From contig OV884056.1 of assembly GCA_930367215.1 (NCBI GenBank), positions 120,030,053-120,094,052 on the forward strand: a DNA stretch of 64,000 nucleotides, given 5' to 3'. The notes beneath the pieces are model-generated. The model saw only the letters and a program-made list of their open reading frames with translations, made no database searches and was not told where the DNA came from. This DNA comes from Pollenia angustigena. Taxonomy: Eukaryota; Arthropoda; Insecta; Diptera; Polleniidae. Of this stretch, positions 32,232 to 43,696 are shown piece by piece. Made by a program: the position numbers and the translations under genes. Every line of letters starts with the position of its first letter. Within the stretch, counting starts at the first letter, position 1.

Positions 32232-32854
32232 TTAAAAGAAACTTGTGTAAAAATATGTTTTATGCAATTAAAATAAAAGTAATTTTTTAATTTATAAAAG
32301 TTATTTTTTAACTTACAAGGTCTGAGTTCATACGGTTCATGTCTTATTCACATGATTCTTCCTTTTTTCTTCTTTAAACATGAATTGGCGATCATATGAT
32401 TCATGTCATGTTGACGACATGTTTTTTATGTTGTATAGTCGTGCGTATGCTTGTGTGCTTTTTGATATTGAAAGAAAAACAAAATTAAACAACGAATGAA
32501 AAAGCAAAGCGTACTGACAGTACATGCATCTGTGTACTCGTTTGAACACAGACAAAGCAAGAAAAAAATTCATGTTAAATAGCGGCCAACACCGGGTTCT
32601 GACGGCCCCAGTAGGAATTTTGTGAACGGATTTGAATTCAGGAACCCCAAATTAGATAAGAACTCAAATTTTATTAAAATCGTACTAATTTTATGTTTCG
32701 CGGCCGGAAATGGGTTTAATTGAGATTTATTTGCAAGACTATTGTAAAATTTAGTTTTAAGTTTACCACAGCACAATTAAATAATATTTAAGTAAATAAA
32801 TAACATTATAAAACAAAACAATATTACTAAAAACATTTTTCCTTTTTGAACTCA
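32232..32854. other. Spacer with fragments of neighbouring repeats
   Basis: Sequence at about 32715-32835 (GATTTATTTGCAAGACTATT and following) matches the interior of the 24380-24861 element (about 24519-24635). The rest is unassigned. Confidence 0.45.
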
Positions 32855-33222
32855 CAGGGCACACAGGCGTCACGAGACAGAAAATATTGTGTTTTTTTTT
32901 CGAAAGCTGCCCTTTTTACATTTTTTGTTTTGATTACGCAATTTGTGTTGATAGTAGCGGCCGGTTTTTATGCATTGTATACAGAGATGAAAAAAGTGAC
33001 GTATGAAAAATGCCTAAATCATTTGCGAGGGTAGCTTTCGAAGAAAGAGAAAGAAAACGATTTTTGTTAGTGAAGTGACAATGCGTAAAAACAGGCCGCT
33101 ACTATCTACACAAATTGCATAATCAAAACAAAAAACGCAAAACGGGCAGCTTTCGAAGAAAAAGACAGAAAAAAACACAATATTTTCTGTCTCGTGACGC
33201 CTCTGTATACTCTGTGGTTTTT
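32855..33222. mobile_element. Foldback element related to 24380-24861
   Basis: The left end CACAGGGCACACAGGCGTCA and the mirror near 33200 (TGACGCCTCTGTATACTCTG) open arms that pair over most of the element. They share CTTTCTTCGAAAGCTGCCC-like and GCGGCCGGTTTTTA or GGCCGCTACTATC segments. No target duplication was found. A further scrap of the family continues to about 33310. Confidence 0.7.
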
Positions 33223-33310
33223 ACACCTTGTCACTTCTCTACCAAAAAAAAAAGTTTTCTGTCTGTCTAAAACTTATTTTAGCATTTTTTCCACGTCACT
33301 TTTTACATAT

Positions 33311-33475
33311 GTATCTGTTTAGTAATATGTGCTTGATAATTGACGACTAAATTTTGTGCTCTCGTTGACTAAATTAATGAGCGCAGCGTTTCCAGAATGA
33401 AGATTTTATCTTATTTTTTGACCAAAATATGATTTGTAGATTTTTTTTCTCTTTTAGAAATAAAGATTTTTAATG
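33311..33475. other. Spacer
   Basis: No feature recognised. Confidence 0.4.
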
Positions 33476-33610
33476 GCGACTTCTTTTCTGAGAAATATGT
33501 TTCATTAATGTTACATGTTCTAAATTTTTGTGTTCTTTTGTACAAAAAATACAACTGTGGGAAAAATTTTTAAGTCCTTTTGTGAATATGTTGATGAAAA
33601 ATGTTGATGG
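33476..33610 (+). mobile_element. Partial copy of the TAA-duplicating TIR element
   Basis: TGGCGACTTCTTTTCTGAGA onward matches 9853-9985 for about 130 bp (also GTTTCATTAATGTTACATGT). It is preceded by TAA like the full copy and loses similarity after about 33610. Confidence 0.65.
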
Positions 33611-33957
33611 GAAACGAAATTCATTCCGTAATTTGGTGCTTCAGAAAATGACGAACAAAATTTTCGAAATGAAACCATTTTTATTTTCATAAACGGAAAG
33701 GAATGGCATATGAAAGTCCAAAAAACTATCAAAACACACTTTCTTTCAATAAACATATATGTTTTCTTCGGATGTCCATGACAGGACGCAAGATGTGTGA
33801 AAAGTTTCTTGCTGAAATTATATACATGTAAATTTAAAATTAATTAGAAAATAAATTAGATTTTTTTAAATAAAACACGGATTTTACTATGTACAACCGG
33901 ATTGTGAAAACGACAATATTTCTTAATGCGAAAAAATATATATATTTACCTGTTAAT
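33611..33957. other. Spacer
   Basis: AT-rich. No supported feature. Confidence 0.4.
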
Positions 33958-33961
33958 ATAT

Positions 33962-34631
33962 TGTTACGTTACTGCCTTTCAATAACGTTTTGGTTTATTT
34001 CCTTTATAATAAACCGTTTCGAGTTCTTTTATTGCAATTCAAATAAAACAAATAAACACAACACTTTTGCTACTGTTTACAATTTACACAACTTTATTTA
34101 GTACTTAGTCACTTTAACAACCGTAATTTATAATCTTCTCAGCGTGATACGTTTTTGACAAAGTCAGAACTTAGAATCATGCCATCTCTTGCGATCCTAT
34201 TTATACTCGGGCAAATGACCATAAAACGTTCGAGTTCTAAAGTCTAGATGGCTCCATAAAGTTCGCCTAATAACGGCTATTTCGTTAATTAAACTTATTC
34301 AGCTATTACTATCTATATAGCTGAATTAATTGAGTTATTAGGCATCATAAACTAAGGCATACTTTTAGGCGTTGCCATAGATTGAGATAACTTAATAAAG
34401 AACATTCTAGTTTACAGTGGGGTTGAAGTACAATTATGCACAACAATTTTAACATTACATCTGTACATTGATTTTTACACTCGAAGTGTGCATAACTTAT
34501 ACAATAACAATTTTAACCAATAAAATATCTAACAAATACTTAATAACTAATCAATACAAGATAACACATAAATTAATCTAATTCTTAACCAATAATTACA
34601 AATAATTCTTAACTAAAGTTACTTTCGTAAA
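33962..34631 (-). repeat. Ty3/Gypsy 3' LTR
   Basis: Pairs with 39632-40306. On the minus strand it carries a TATAAATA box at about 34199-34207. Confidence 0.9.
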
Positions 34632-34647
34632 ACTGCCCCCCACTTAA
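34632..34647 (-). promoter_or_regulatory. Polypurine tract of the Ty3/Gypsy element
   Basis: On the minus strand, AAGTGGGGGGCAGTT abuts the 3' LTR. Confidence 0.75.
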
Positions 34648-35930
34648 GCCTGTTCGTCCCGAATAGGCTCAAAATCACCTCTTCCATAAGGGGCTAATCG
34701 TTCCAAATGAACAACTCTCATTTTGGCTCTTGGACTTTTATATTTCTGTATTCGGTATACAACATCATTTAATTTCTTTATCACCTTATATGGACCATCC
34801 CAATGTGTCTGTAATTTGGGAGATAATCCTTTCTTTCGTTGGGGATTGAAAAGCAAAACTAACTGGCCCTCCTTAAATCCTTCCGAATTTGCCGCTCGAT
34901 CGTATCTGGCTTTCATCTTGTCACTAGACAACTTAATGCGGTCTCGAACAAATTCATGAAGTTCATTAAGAGTTTCTTGTTCTTGTGAGGTGGAGCCTTC
35001 AATGTTTTCACCAGTTGGTATTGGCTTAACACCAAACTCTAGATCCCCTGGTAGTCTCAGTTCTGTTCCCAACACAATTTTGGCAGGTGTACGAGAGGTG
35101 GAGTCGTGAACAGCTGACCTATACGCCAACAGGAATTTTGGAATGTGATCATCCCAGACTTTTTGTTGTGTGCTGACTACTTTACGCAAATATTCCTCTA
35201 ATGTACGATTAAATCTTTCAACAATGCCGTCAGATTACGGATGCAATGGGGTTGTTCTTGTTTTTCTTATTCCGTACAATTCACACATTTCCTTAAATAT
35301 AGCAGATTCAAAATTTCTGCCCTGGTCAGAATGTACTTCTAATGGAACACCGTAGCGGCACACCCAATTGTTTACGAAGACGTCTACCACTGTCCTAGCT
35401 TCTTGGTTTGGGATCGCATATACCTCCTTCTATTTACTAAAGTAATCGATGACTACTAGCACATATTTGTTTCCGGCATTACTTACAGGAAATGGCCCAG
35501 CTATATCCATTGCGATTCGCTCAAATTGGGCACCAGAATTATACTGTTGTAGTGGCCCACGACTTCTCCTTACTGGGCCTTTAGCGGCAATGCATTGTGC
35601 GCAATTTGCTATCCAATCAGCTACAGCTTGTTGGCAGCCAACCCAGTAGAAGCGTTGTTTTAATTTTTCTAAGGTTTTAGTCACACCCAGATGACCACCG
35701 CTAGGACCGTTATGAAATTCACTCAGAACTTCCTTTACTTTTGCCGACGGCACTACTATAAGGTTTTTAACTGATTTTCCGTCAGTACTTTCCCACGTAC
35801 GGTATAATCAGCCATTTACTACTTGAAGGCTGTTCCACAGAGCCCAGTATTCTTTCATCAGTGGATTTTCAGGCGCAATTTCATTTCGTGCGGGTATTCT
35901 ACCTTCTTCCTTAGCTATCAGAATTTTTGC
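34644..35930 (-). pseudogene. Ty3/Gypsy integrase, stops in frame
   Basis: One frame with stops near 35931, 35817, 35430 and 35235. HHCC zinc domain: HNGPSGGHLG and CAQCIAAKG (about 35700-35580). Catalytic triad contexts: AMDIAGPF, VHSDQGRNFES and, after a stop where Gln is usual, IVERFNRTLEEYL. The C-terminal part (34644-35189) includes AYRSAVHDSTSRTPA, LSPKLQTHWDGPYKV and the closing RVVHLERLAPYG, standard for Ty3/Gypsy integrases. No chromodomain was seen. Integrase inserts the cDNA. Here the nonsense codons abolish it. Confidence 0.9.
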
Positions 35931-37252
35931 TTAAATGGGATCATTCCTCTGCGCCATCGACCAGTCTTCATTGGATTCTATTTGCAATAGACGAACGTCA
36001 CAGATGTTTTCCTTTCTTTCAGCCCTTACGCAATGCTTGCATTCCAGCTTACAGGGTCTTCTTGACAGAGCATCCGCATTGCCATGTTTTCCACCTTTTC
36101 TGTGTTCAATGCTAAAATCGTAGCTCTGAAGGCGCTCAATCAAACGAGCTATCTGGCCTTCCGGATTTTTAAATTGCAGCAACCACCTGAGTGCAGAATG
36201 GTCTGTTCTTAAATGAAAATGTTGACCATACAAATATTTGTGAAAATGTTTTATGCACTCAAGTACTGCCAGAAGCTCTCGCCGAGTCACGTAATTTCGC
36301 TCAGCTTCGAAAGTATTCGACTGTAAAAGCCTACGACTTTCTCTACACCGTTGATCACTTGGGACAGCACACCTCCAATTCCGAATCCGCTCGCATCAGT
36401 ATCTAGCACAAATTTTTCGCCCGCGATTGGATAAGCCAAAATTCGTGCTGAGCACAATAATTCCTTTAGCTTCTGGAATGCCCGTTCCTGTGCTTCACCC
36501 CAGTCATATGCCTGCGCCTTTTTGGTCAATTCATGCAGACTTGCAGCAATATTTGCAAAGCTCGGTACAAAACGCCTGTAGTATGTACATAAACCTAGAA
36601 ATTTGCGTAGCTCATGTTGATTTTTAGAGCGAGGCCAATCCATAACTGCTCGTATTTTTTCTTCGTCTGTGGAAATGCCATCAGATGTTACACGATGCCC
36701 TATGTATTTTACTTCTTTCTGGAACAGTGAGCATTTCTTAACACTTAACTTGAGTCCGGCTGTAGATATACGTTTCAACACCTCTTCGAGGTTCTTCAGG
36801 TGTTCAGGAAATATTTATCCCATGACAATAATGTCATCAAGGTACACCAAACAGGTCTTTCGGTGGAGACCTTTTAACACCTGTTCCATCAAACGCTCAA
36901 ATGTAGCCGGAGCATTGCAGAGCCCAAATGGCATTACATTAAACTGCCATAAGCCATCACTTGCACTAAAAGCAGTTTTCTCTTTATCCTTGTCAGCAAT
37001 TTCTACTTGCCAATAGCCGCTCTGCAGATCTAAAGTGGAAAACCAATCTGTTCCGGCGAACGTGTCCAGGGTGTCATCAATCCTAGGCAGTGGATAACTG
37101 TCCTTTTTGGTGACGTCATTTAGTTTCCTGTAGTCTACGCAGAACCTAGTACTTCCATCTTTTTTCTTTACCAAAACCACCGGAGATCTCCAGGGACTTG
37201 ATGATGGTTTAATTATGCCATCCTGTTCCATTTCATTAACCAGGTCTCTAAC
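35931..37252 (-). pseudogene. Ty3/Gypsy reverse transcriptase and RNase H, broken
   Basis: RT motifs in order on the minus strand: SPWRSPVVLVKKKDGSTRFC, DYRKLND, STLDLQSGYWQV, MPFGLCNAPATFERLM and CLVYLDDIIVMG. The YLDD catalytic box is intact at about 36833-36844. A stop follows at 36815. RNase H starts at about 36410 with VLDTDASGFGIGGVLSQ. A frameshift near 36300 separates it from TRRELLAVLECIKHF, LRTDHSALRWL and ADALSRRP. A stop at 37253-37255 precedes RT. Domain order and spacing are normal for the family, so losses are point events rather than rearrangements. Confidence 0.9.
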
Positions 37253-38098
37253 TTAATTACGTTTGGCTAGAGGAATGCTTCTTGGGGCCTGTTTTATTGG
37301 CTTAGCGTTGCCGGTGTTAATTTCGTGTTTCACTATCGAGGCAAAGATAAAGGCATATTTCCTTAGTAATTGTTTAGCCTTATTTCTCTTGGGCGGCCTC
37401 AGTTTTTTGGTCCATTTCCGCACATGTTCCTCTAGTAATTCCTGGTCCTTGGTACTCTTTTTATCAGCATCGGGATGTTCATCGCAACTTATTATTGCCT
37501 CTGTTGGAGCACATTGTCCAATCTTAAAGTTCTGCGTAAGGACCTTTTCGCTGTTTGATAAATTTAATACTCTTACAGGAACTAAGCTGTTGTTGGTTTT
37601 CACAAGGGCATTCGCTGTTACTATGTCACCTGTTATTGATGCTGGCTCTACCACCCAAACACTATTGTTGTCCTCACAATCTCCCTCCATTCGCGCCCAT
37701 ACTATGGTTTTTGACTTGGGTGGCAATTTTTCACGTGCAAAGGCGAGTAGCTGTCTTACATGAGCCTTGTTTTCGTATCCAACATCAAGGGGAATTTCAA
37801 CATTTCGCCAAGTCATAATTTGTTGTCCCATATTCAGATGAATATCTTGTCCAATCATAAAATCTGAGCCAATAATTACTTCATCAACAATATCAGCCTC
37901 AATAAATACATGGTGAGCGCTTGTATTGGCCATACTTAATTTTGCTTTTACTTTCCCATAGACGGTGGCAGGCCTAATGATCGAATGTGATGCCCCAGTA
38001 TCCACAGTCAAAACTCGTTTTAGACCGTTGATATAACCACAAGCAGTAAGATTTCGGTTACTCTGTTGCATTACTGAGATGGAGATTGTGGGGCCCAT
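37253..38098 (-). pseudogene. Ty3/Gypsy protease and linker
   Basis: The open frame has about 281 codons. VDTGASHSIIRP is the retropepsin active site (DTGA), and VIIGSDFMIG is the expected flap-side G-S-D motif. A long linker leads to RT and contains IVKHEINTGNAKPIKQAPR, typical of the segment just before RT. The frame stops at 37253, then RT continues in the same frame. The protease would cleave the Gag-Pol polyprotein. The active-site residues appear intact. Confidence 0.85.
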
Positions 38099-38154
38099 AG
38101 ATGTGGGAGCTAGCTCATGCCCCGCAGTGCTAGCTCTTTTTAGTTTAACGGAGA

Positions 38155-38865
38155 TTATTGTGAGGACTGGCGATTACCCCGCTGGTTGTTTCTGGGCGGT
38201 GAAACAGATCTTGAACGTTTTCTTGGTGCTTTGCAGTTACGTTGTATGTGACCAGTCTTTCCGCAGTTATAGCATTTTACCTTAGTTTTCGTTTTCTTCT
38301 CACTTAAAGCTTCCATAACTGCCTCTTTTAAATCTTGCGCAATATCCCTTTCACCATTGGCGGACACATCGAGTCTTCGCACTCTGCCTACTTGTGGTCT
38401 TGAAATAATCCTTGCGGTTTCCTGGGCTAAAGCAAATTAAACAGTTTCTGCAAAGGTTGGTTTTTGTGATGCACATACCGCAAGTTTAACATCAGCATCA
38501 CGAATGCCGTTAACAAATGCCTCAGTTTTAAAATGATCCAAAAAGGGATGATTCTCACCAGGATAAGTTACCTGTACCAACCGCTCAATCTCCAGTGCGA
38601 AGTCCTGTAAGGTTTCGTTTGCCTTTTGCACTCTGCCACGCAACTCCATTTTGTAGATTTCCTTTTTGTGTTCACCGCCATACTTACGTTTCAGTGCTAC
38701 CATAATTTCATCATAATTGTTTCTGCTACTTACTGGTACACTTTCAAGCACTTCAGCCGGAGTCCCCTTTAAAGCAAGAATTAGCTCGATGGCTTTTTCC
38801 TCACTGTTCCATGCATTTCTGTTGGCAACTGTATCGAACTGGAACTTAAAAACATTTAATGGCAA
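38155..38865 (-). pseudogene. Ty3/Gypsy gag, capsid and zinc knuckle, one nonsense codon
   Basis: 38865-38437 encodes a capsid-like segment (NVFKFQFDTVANRN, LKGTPAEVLESVP, FVNGIRDADVKLAVC). After a TAA at 38437 the same frame goes on to a basic tail with one CCHC knuckle, CYNCGKTGHIQRNC (about 38275), then Arg/Ser-rich RKRSRSVSPPRN. The join to the upstream gag frame needs a frameshift near 38860, where a few codons seem to be lost. Gag would package element RNA in virus-like particles. Confidence 0.85.
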
Positions 38866-39530
38866 GGGGCCTTTATTCTAGTAAAAACTTCTGGAATAAC
38901 TCGCACTGGTCCTTCTTGGCATTGAATGTAATTAACTTTGTCCTCTAGATGTTGTAGTTTTTCATCAAAAACCGTGACTTGTGTTTTTACATCCGTGACT
39001 TGAGTTTTTACATCAGACAGCTTCTGGTTAAATTCTGTTTCCATTTTGTTTACTCTTTCGTTTATTTCAGTAGAAATCTCCAGAAGCTTCTCGTTTGTAG
39101 CCTGAAGCTTCTCATTAGTTGTTCTTGAATTCTCTTGAATTTCAGCTAATATGGTAACTGAATTCTCCTTTACCATTTTTTCTACATTTCTAGAAGTTTT
39201 ATCAATCTTTCTAGAAGTTTCATCAAGAATAGCTCTGGAGTTATCGTCCATTTTTCTAGTAGTTTCAGCTAGCATTGCTCTTGAATTTTCATCTATTTTT
39301 GCCATTATAGCGGCAAACATTGTGTTAAAATCCATGTTGCTAGCTACTGCACGAGTACATACCTCTATTTCTTCTTTGTCCTCGAATTCGTAACTCGCAA
39401 TGTCCATATTGCGTCGCTCGAATTCATCTAATAGTCTCTTCTGCAGCTCTGCTTTATTACCTGCAGTTGGCAGATCCAACTTGCCCAATTCTTTCTTGAG
39501 CTGTTCTACTTTTAGCTCTTCAAATTTCAT
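38856..39530 (-). pseudogene. Ty3/Gypsy gag amino part with SAP-like motif and coiled coil
   Basis: ATG at 39528-39530. Residues 1-40 (LKVEQLKKELGKLDLPTAGN, then KAELQKRLLDEFE) fit the SAP helix-extended-helix DNA-binding motif, which is unusual in a textbook Gag. Residues about 70-210 form heptad-like repeats with runs such as MDDNSRAILDETSRKIDK and TNEKLQATNEKLLEIS, a predicted coiled coil probably grown by internal duplication. The frame ends at 38856, overlapping the next gag segment in another frame. Its start lies about 100 bp from the 5' LTR, the normal place for gag. Confidence 0.8.
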
Positions 39531-39615
39531 TGCTGTCTATTTTTTTTTTTTGTTATTTTTATTTTACTTTTTTAATTTTATTTATTTCACTTTTTTTATT
39601 TTATTTATGCAATTT

Positions 39616-39629
39616 CACTTCTGACACCA
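39616..39629 (-). promoter_or_regulatory. Primer-binding site matching tRNA-Leu
   Basis: The minus strand reads TGGTGTCAGAAGTG two bases after the 5' LTR. This is complementary to the 3' end (CACTTCTGACACCA) of animal tRNA-Leu(CAA), as I recall that tRNA. Confidence 0.75.
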
Positions 39630-39631
39630 AT

Positions 39632-40306
39632 TGTTACGTTGCTGCCTTTCAATAACGTTGTGGTTTATTTCCTTTATAATAAACCGTTTCGAGTTCTTTT
39701 ATTGCAATTCAAATAAAACAAATAAACACAACACTTTTGCTACTGTTTACAATTTACACAACTTTATTTAGTACTTAGTCACTTTAACAACCGTAATTTA
39801 TAATCTTCTCAGCGTGATATGTTTTTGACAAAGTCAGAACTTAGAATGAATCATGCCATCTCTTGCGATCCTATTTATACTCGGGCAAATGACCATAGAA
39901 CGTTCGAGTTCTAAGGTCTAGATGGCTCTATAAAGTTCGCCTAATAACGGCTATTTCGTTAATTAAACTTATTCAGCTATTACTATCTATATGGCTGAAT
40001 TAATTGAGTTATTAGGCATCATAAACTAAGGCATACTTTTAGGCGTTGCCATAGATTGAGATAACTTAATAAAGAACATTCTAGTTTACAGTGGGGTTGA
40101 AGTACAATTATGCACAACAATTTTAACATTACATCTGTACATTGATTTTTACACTCGAAGTGTGCATAAGTTATCCAATAACAATTTTAACTAATAAAAA
40201 AACTAACAAATACTTAATAACTAATCAATACAAGATAAAACATAAATTAATCTAATTCTTAACCAATAATTACAAATGATTCTTAACTAAAGTTACCATC
40301 GTAACA
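39632..40306 (-). repeat. Ty3/Gypsy 5' LTR
   Basis: About 675 bp. It carries the minus-strand TATAAATA box at about 39871-39880 and pairs with 33962-34631. Confidence 0.9.
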
Positions 40307-40509
40307 ATATGTACTTGATCAATTATTGGAGGAAAAGGAAAAGACAATTTGTTGAAATTGCGCGCTATTTGGCTTAAAAAAATTGCTTTCGTTTTGAGGC
40401 GAACAGAAAACTATAATTAATATAACGTAGTTATGACCAAGGCGAATTCAACAAGGTAAACTCTTTAGAACATCTGTTCGTCAGCTGTATTATCCGAGTT
40501 GTCAATAAA

Positions 40510-41263
40510 TTGTATTTTTTAATTATTTTTGTTTTTCATTTAAAAAAAATTGTGATTGTGTTAATTTGTGAAATTTTATGACAAAAAAATTAATTGTGGC
40601 TTAATTCTAGTTAACCAACGCAGTTCCAAGTAAAAAAACAAAGGGGAATAGAAAATGAAAAAATAGCAAGAAAAAATAAAATGGCACAATTCTCGGAAAC
40701 GCTTAGTTTCCGAGCCATAGATCTCTTAAGTCTTCATATAAATTTGCGGTTTTCCCACTACATATCTGAACGTGTATAGCTAATATTGGTATAATTTAAG
40801 AGCTTTTATTTAAAAGTTCTTAATCCATAAAGGAGCGGCGATGAGTTTGCGAAAATATTATAGTAAGCATATCAATTGCTATGCGAAGAACCTTTATTTT
40901 GCAAAGTCGGTGTTTGTTATAACATAGATGAGAAAATCCTTGCGCCCAACCGAAGGCCGGCTATGTGGAGAAGGTTTATTATTAGGAGGTTAAGAGTTAA
41001 AAAGTTTGCAATAAATATTACATTTTCAGAAACATCTGTTAAAAAGCTTTCAAAAGACACTAATAATGGCCACATACGTTTACAAATGTAGTGGAAAATC
41101 GCAAATTCATATGAAAACTTCAGGAGTCCATTACTCTGAAACTATGCGTTTTGTAGAATTTTATCATGAAATTTATTCTTCTTATTTTTCAATTTTCTAT
41201 TCCTCTTTGTCCTTTTTTGTTGGAGCTGCGTTGGTAAGCTACATTTGTTTCTAATTTTTATGC
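40510..41263. other. Interior of the TIR element, left part
   Basis: AT-rich. About 40895-40975 holds one diverged unit of the 75-bp repeat seen at 3205-3355 (GAGAAAATCCTTGCG, GGCCGGCTATGTGGAGAAGG). Open frames at 40876 and 41066 lack domain signatures. The last bases (to 41267) belong to the dispersed repeat that resumes at 48775. Confidence 0.5.
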
Positions 41264-41267
41264 ATAT

Positions 41268-41567
41268 AGTCGTATAATCAAATGACTTCACTCTTTTCCA
41301 GCCCTGTTTTTGTTTTTACATCCCATATGTATCTGTTGAATAGCAGACATATGAGATACGAACACTTGTGTATGCTTATTTCTTCTTTAGTAACAAACGT
41401 GGGAATCTGCTCAGTAAGCAGATTCCATATTTGTTAGATTTATAAAAACACAATTAGATTTATAAGAAGACAATGTAAAAATAGTTTTATAAGTTTTGGT
41501 AAAAAATAAAGTTTCAGTTCAGAATTAACAATGAAGTGATCTAGTTGTTTCATTCGGAATCATAACT
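41268..41567 (+). repeat. Errantivirus 5' LTR
   Basis: 300 bp, AGT to ACT. It contains a small hairpin, GAATCTGCTCAGTAAGCAGA, at about 41402 and an AATAAAG near 41506. Confidence 0.92.
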
Positions 41568-41577
41568 GGCGACGAGG
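41567..41577 (+). promoter_or_regulatory. Primer-binding site resembling tRNA-Ser
   Basis: TGGCGACGAGG overlaps the last LTR base. It is complementary to the acceptor end of tRNA-Ser(GCU), as I recall that tRNA. Many errantiviruses use tRNA-Ser. Confidence 0.7.
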
Positions 41578-41591
41578 ATTCTTTTTCTTTG

Positions 41592-42135
41592 TTCACCTTC
41601 GTATTAAAAGTGAATAATTTATAGTTGGCTAAAAGCAAAATAGCTTGAATCTTTCATTTAAAGGAGTAAAGTTATCAAAAGAATAAAATAAAGAAAACTT
41701 TTTGGTGTGTAAAAATAAACAAACGGCGAAACAAAATTTAGTGTCGAATAATATAGTGGTTTTTCTTCACCTTCGCATTAAAAGCGAATAATTTATAATT
41801 GGTTATAATCAAAATAGCTTGAATCTTTCATTAAAAGGAGTAAAGTTATCAAAAGAATAAAATAAAGAAAACTTTTTGGTGTGTAAAAATAAACAAACGG
41901 CGAAACAAAATTTAGTGTCGAATAATATAGTGGTTTTTCTTCACCTTCGCATTAAAAGCGAATAATTTATAATTGGTTATAATCAAAATAGCTTGAATCT
42001 TTCATTAAAAGGAGTAAAGTTATCAAAAGAATAAAATAAAGAAAACTTTTTGGTGTGTAAAAATAAACAAACGGCGAAACAAAATGAAGAAAAAATTATC
42101 AAAGAAAACTTTTTGGTGTGTAAAAAGAAACAAAC
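41592..42135 (+). repeat. Tandem 174-bp repeats in the errantivirus leader
   Basis: Units start TTCACCTTCG at about 41592, 41766 and 41940 (period 174 bp), with a shorter partial unit at about 42084-42135. Units 2 and 3 are almost identical. Each holds GTGTAAAAATAAACAAACGG and GGAGTAAAGTTATCAAAAGA. They lie between the primer site and gag, the position of the insulator repeats in Drosophila gypsy. Whether these act as an insulator is unknown. Confidence 0.85.
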
Positions 42136-42694
42136 TAAAATTAAACAATACTTAAATACCTAAATTAACTATTAAAAGCTTGAACACCGAACGTAATTAT
42201 GAATTATTCAATAAAAAGAACACCAAGTAAAGAACTCAACAATAACACAATTTGTAACTAAATAACGAAATAAACACAGTAATCAATTGACTTTAACTAT
42301 AAAAAACAAACAAAATTTAACACTAAAAGGAAAGAAATTCAAAACATAAGTGAAGGAAGCCAAGAGCAACAACAACAAAATATCAACAACTACTGGCAAG
42401 AAGAAATAACAGTTACAAGGACCAACAAAGTAAATAAAATAAATTTAATTTTATACATTAAGTTATTAATAGTAATTCTGCAAAATTAATTAAAAGAGCA
42501 CAATCTATTATACGCTTAAGGTTATATGAAGTATTGAAATGTTTAGAAGTCTTGGTTAGTTTTAGATTTTAAATTGTCAAAACGTTAATTAGAACAACAA
42601 TTAAATAAATTAAAAAGAATAAAAGAGAGAAAAAAAGCAGTATACATTTTTCCTTTTACACAGAACGTAGTATTTTAAAAAAAAAATTTACGAA
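42136..42694 (+). other. Errantivirus leader, unique part
   Basis: A-rich untranslated sequence between the tandem repeats and the gag ATG. No other feature was seen. Confidence 0.6.
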
Positions 42695-43696
42695 ATGGAA
42701 AGTGCCTTGACCCAACAATTTAATCTGATGCTTAGTTGTATCAGAGAGATTCCAACATTTGATGGAAGGGAGCAAAGCCAGCTGCCAGCTTTTTTAGCGC
42801 AGGTTGAAGCTCTGCTCCCATCTATTGCAACGTTCGAAGAAAACAATAGAAATATATTATTCGGGTATATAAAAAACAAATGTGTAGGAAAGACAAGAGA
42901 GGCAATACATAGGTATGGAGTGGTAGGAACCTGGGAAGTATTAAAAGAAATTCTAGTGACGAACTTTGGAGAAAAAGAAACAACTTGGGAATTAATGGAC
43001 AAGTTGAAAACTTGGAGGTAAGATTCAACAATTGAAAAATACCATTATAGTATAAATAACATTAGAAATAGACTGCATAATATAAGGTTAACTAATAGTG
43101 AAGAAGGATTTTCGGCGGACGAAATCAATAGAATCTCACTGGAAGTATTTAAAGATAACCTACCCGAACCGACGAAAACTATAATATTTGCAAGATTAAG
43201 AAGATAGAGACGGCTTTTAAGATAATTCTCTAAGGCTAGACAGCAAAATTATACTGCTCTTGGAAGCAGACCAAAAAACCGACAATACAAGGCCCTCTTA
43301 TAGATCGAATTTTAGCAACGATGTGCGAAATACGCATTCGGGAAATAGGAGTTTCGATAATTTTAGAAATCGAAATTATAATGACAATCGCAACAATGCT
43401 AATAGCAATGCTTACAGTGGTACCAACAGTGACAATCGCAACTATGCTAATAACAATAACAATGCTTACAGTGGTACTAACAACAACAGTAATAATACTA
43501 ACAACGATAGTACAAATAGGGGTAACTACCGAGACAATAACAGATTTGATAGAAACGTACAACAACCCGACGTAGGAAGACAGTCCAATCAAACAAGAAA
43601 CTCCCGTTATTCGCGTGGTAACGTCCATGAACCGATGGACATTGGAAACTCGAACGTGAATTTTCATGGGGAAGGCCGAAACTACTTCCCTATATA
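42695..43696 (+). pseudogene. Errantivirus gag, stop and frameshift
   Basis: ATG at 42695. The capsid-like start includes REIPTFDGRE and LPAFLAQVEALLPS, typical of errantivirus Gag. A TAA at 43019 interrupts it. The same frame continues with INNIRNRLHNIRL and FKDNLPEPTKTIIFARLRR to a stop at about 43205. A frameshift leads to the C-terminal part (43260-43696), which is very Asn-rich (many N, S, G, Y, R) and ends EGRNYFPI. The Asn-rich tail replaces a classical zinc knuckle, as in related elements. Gag would form the particle. This copy cannot make a full-length protein. Confidence 0.85.

Larger units (their letters stand above)
33962..40306 (-). mobile_element. Ty3/Gypsy LTR retrotransposon, near full length
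   Basis: LTRs at 39632-40306 (5' on this strand) and 33962-34631 (3') begin TGTTACG and end CGTAACA or a variant. They are flanked by ATAT (33958-33961 and 40307-40310). The order on the minus strand is primer site, gag, protease, RT/RNase H, integrase, purine tract. There is no env frame. The LTRs show about 15-20 differences plus a 4-bp indel in 670 bp by eye. Roughly seven stops and two or three frameshifts break the coding region. Confidence 0.92.

Noticed and set aside
36669..37818. Plus-strand frames opposite the Ty3/Gypsy pol
   Set aside because: Antisense shadows of a clear minus-strand polyprotein.
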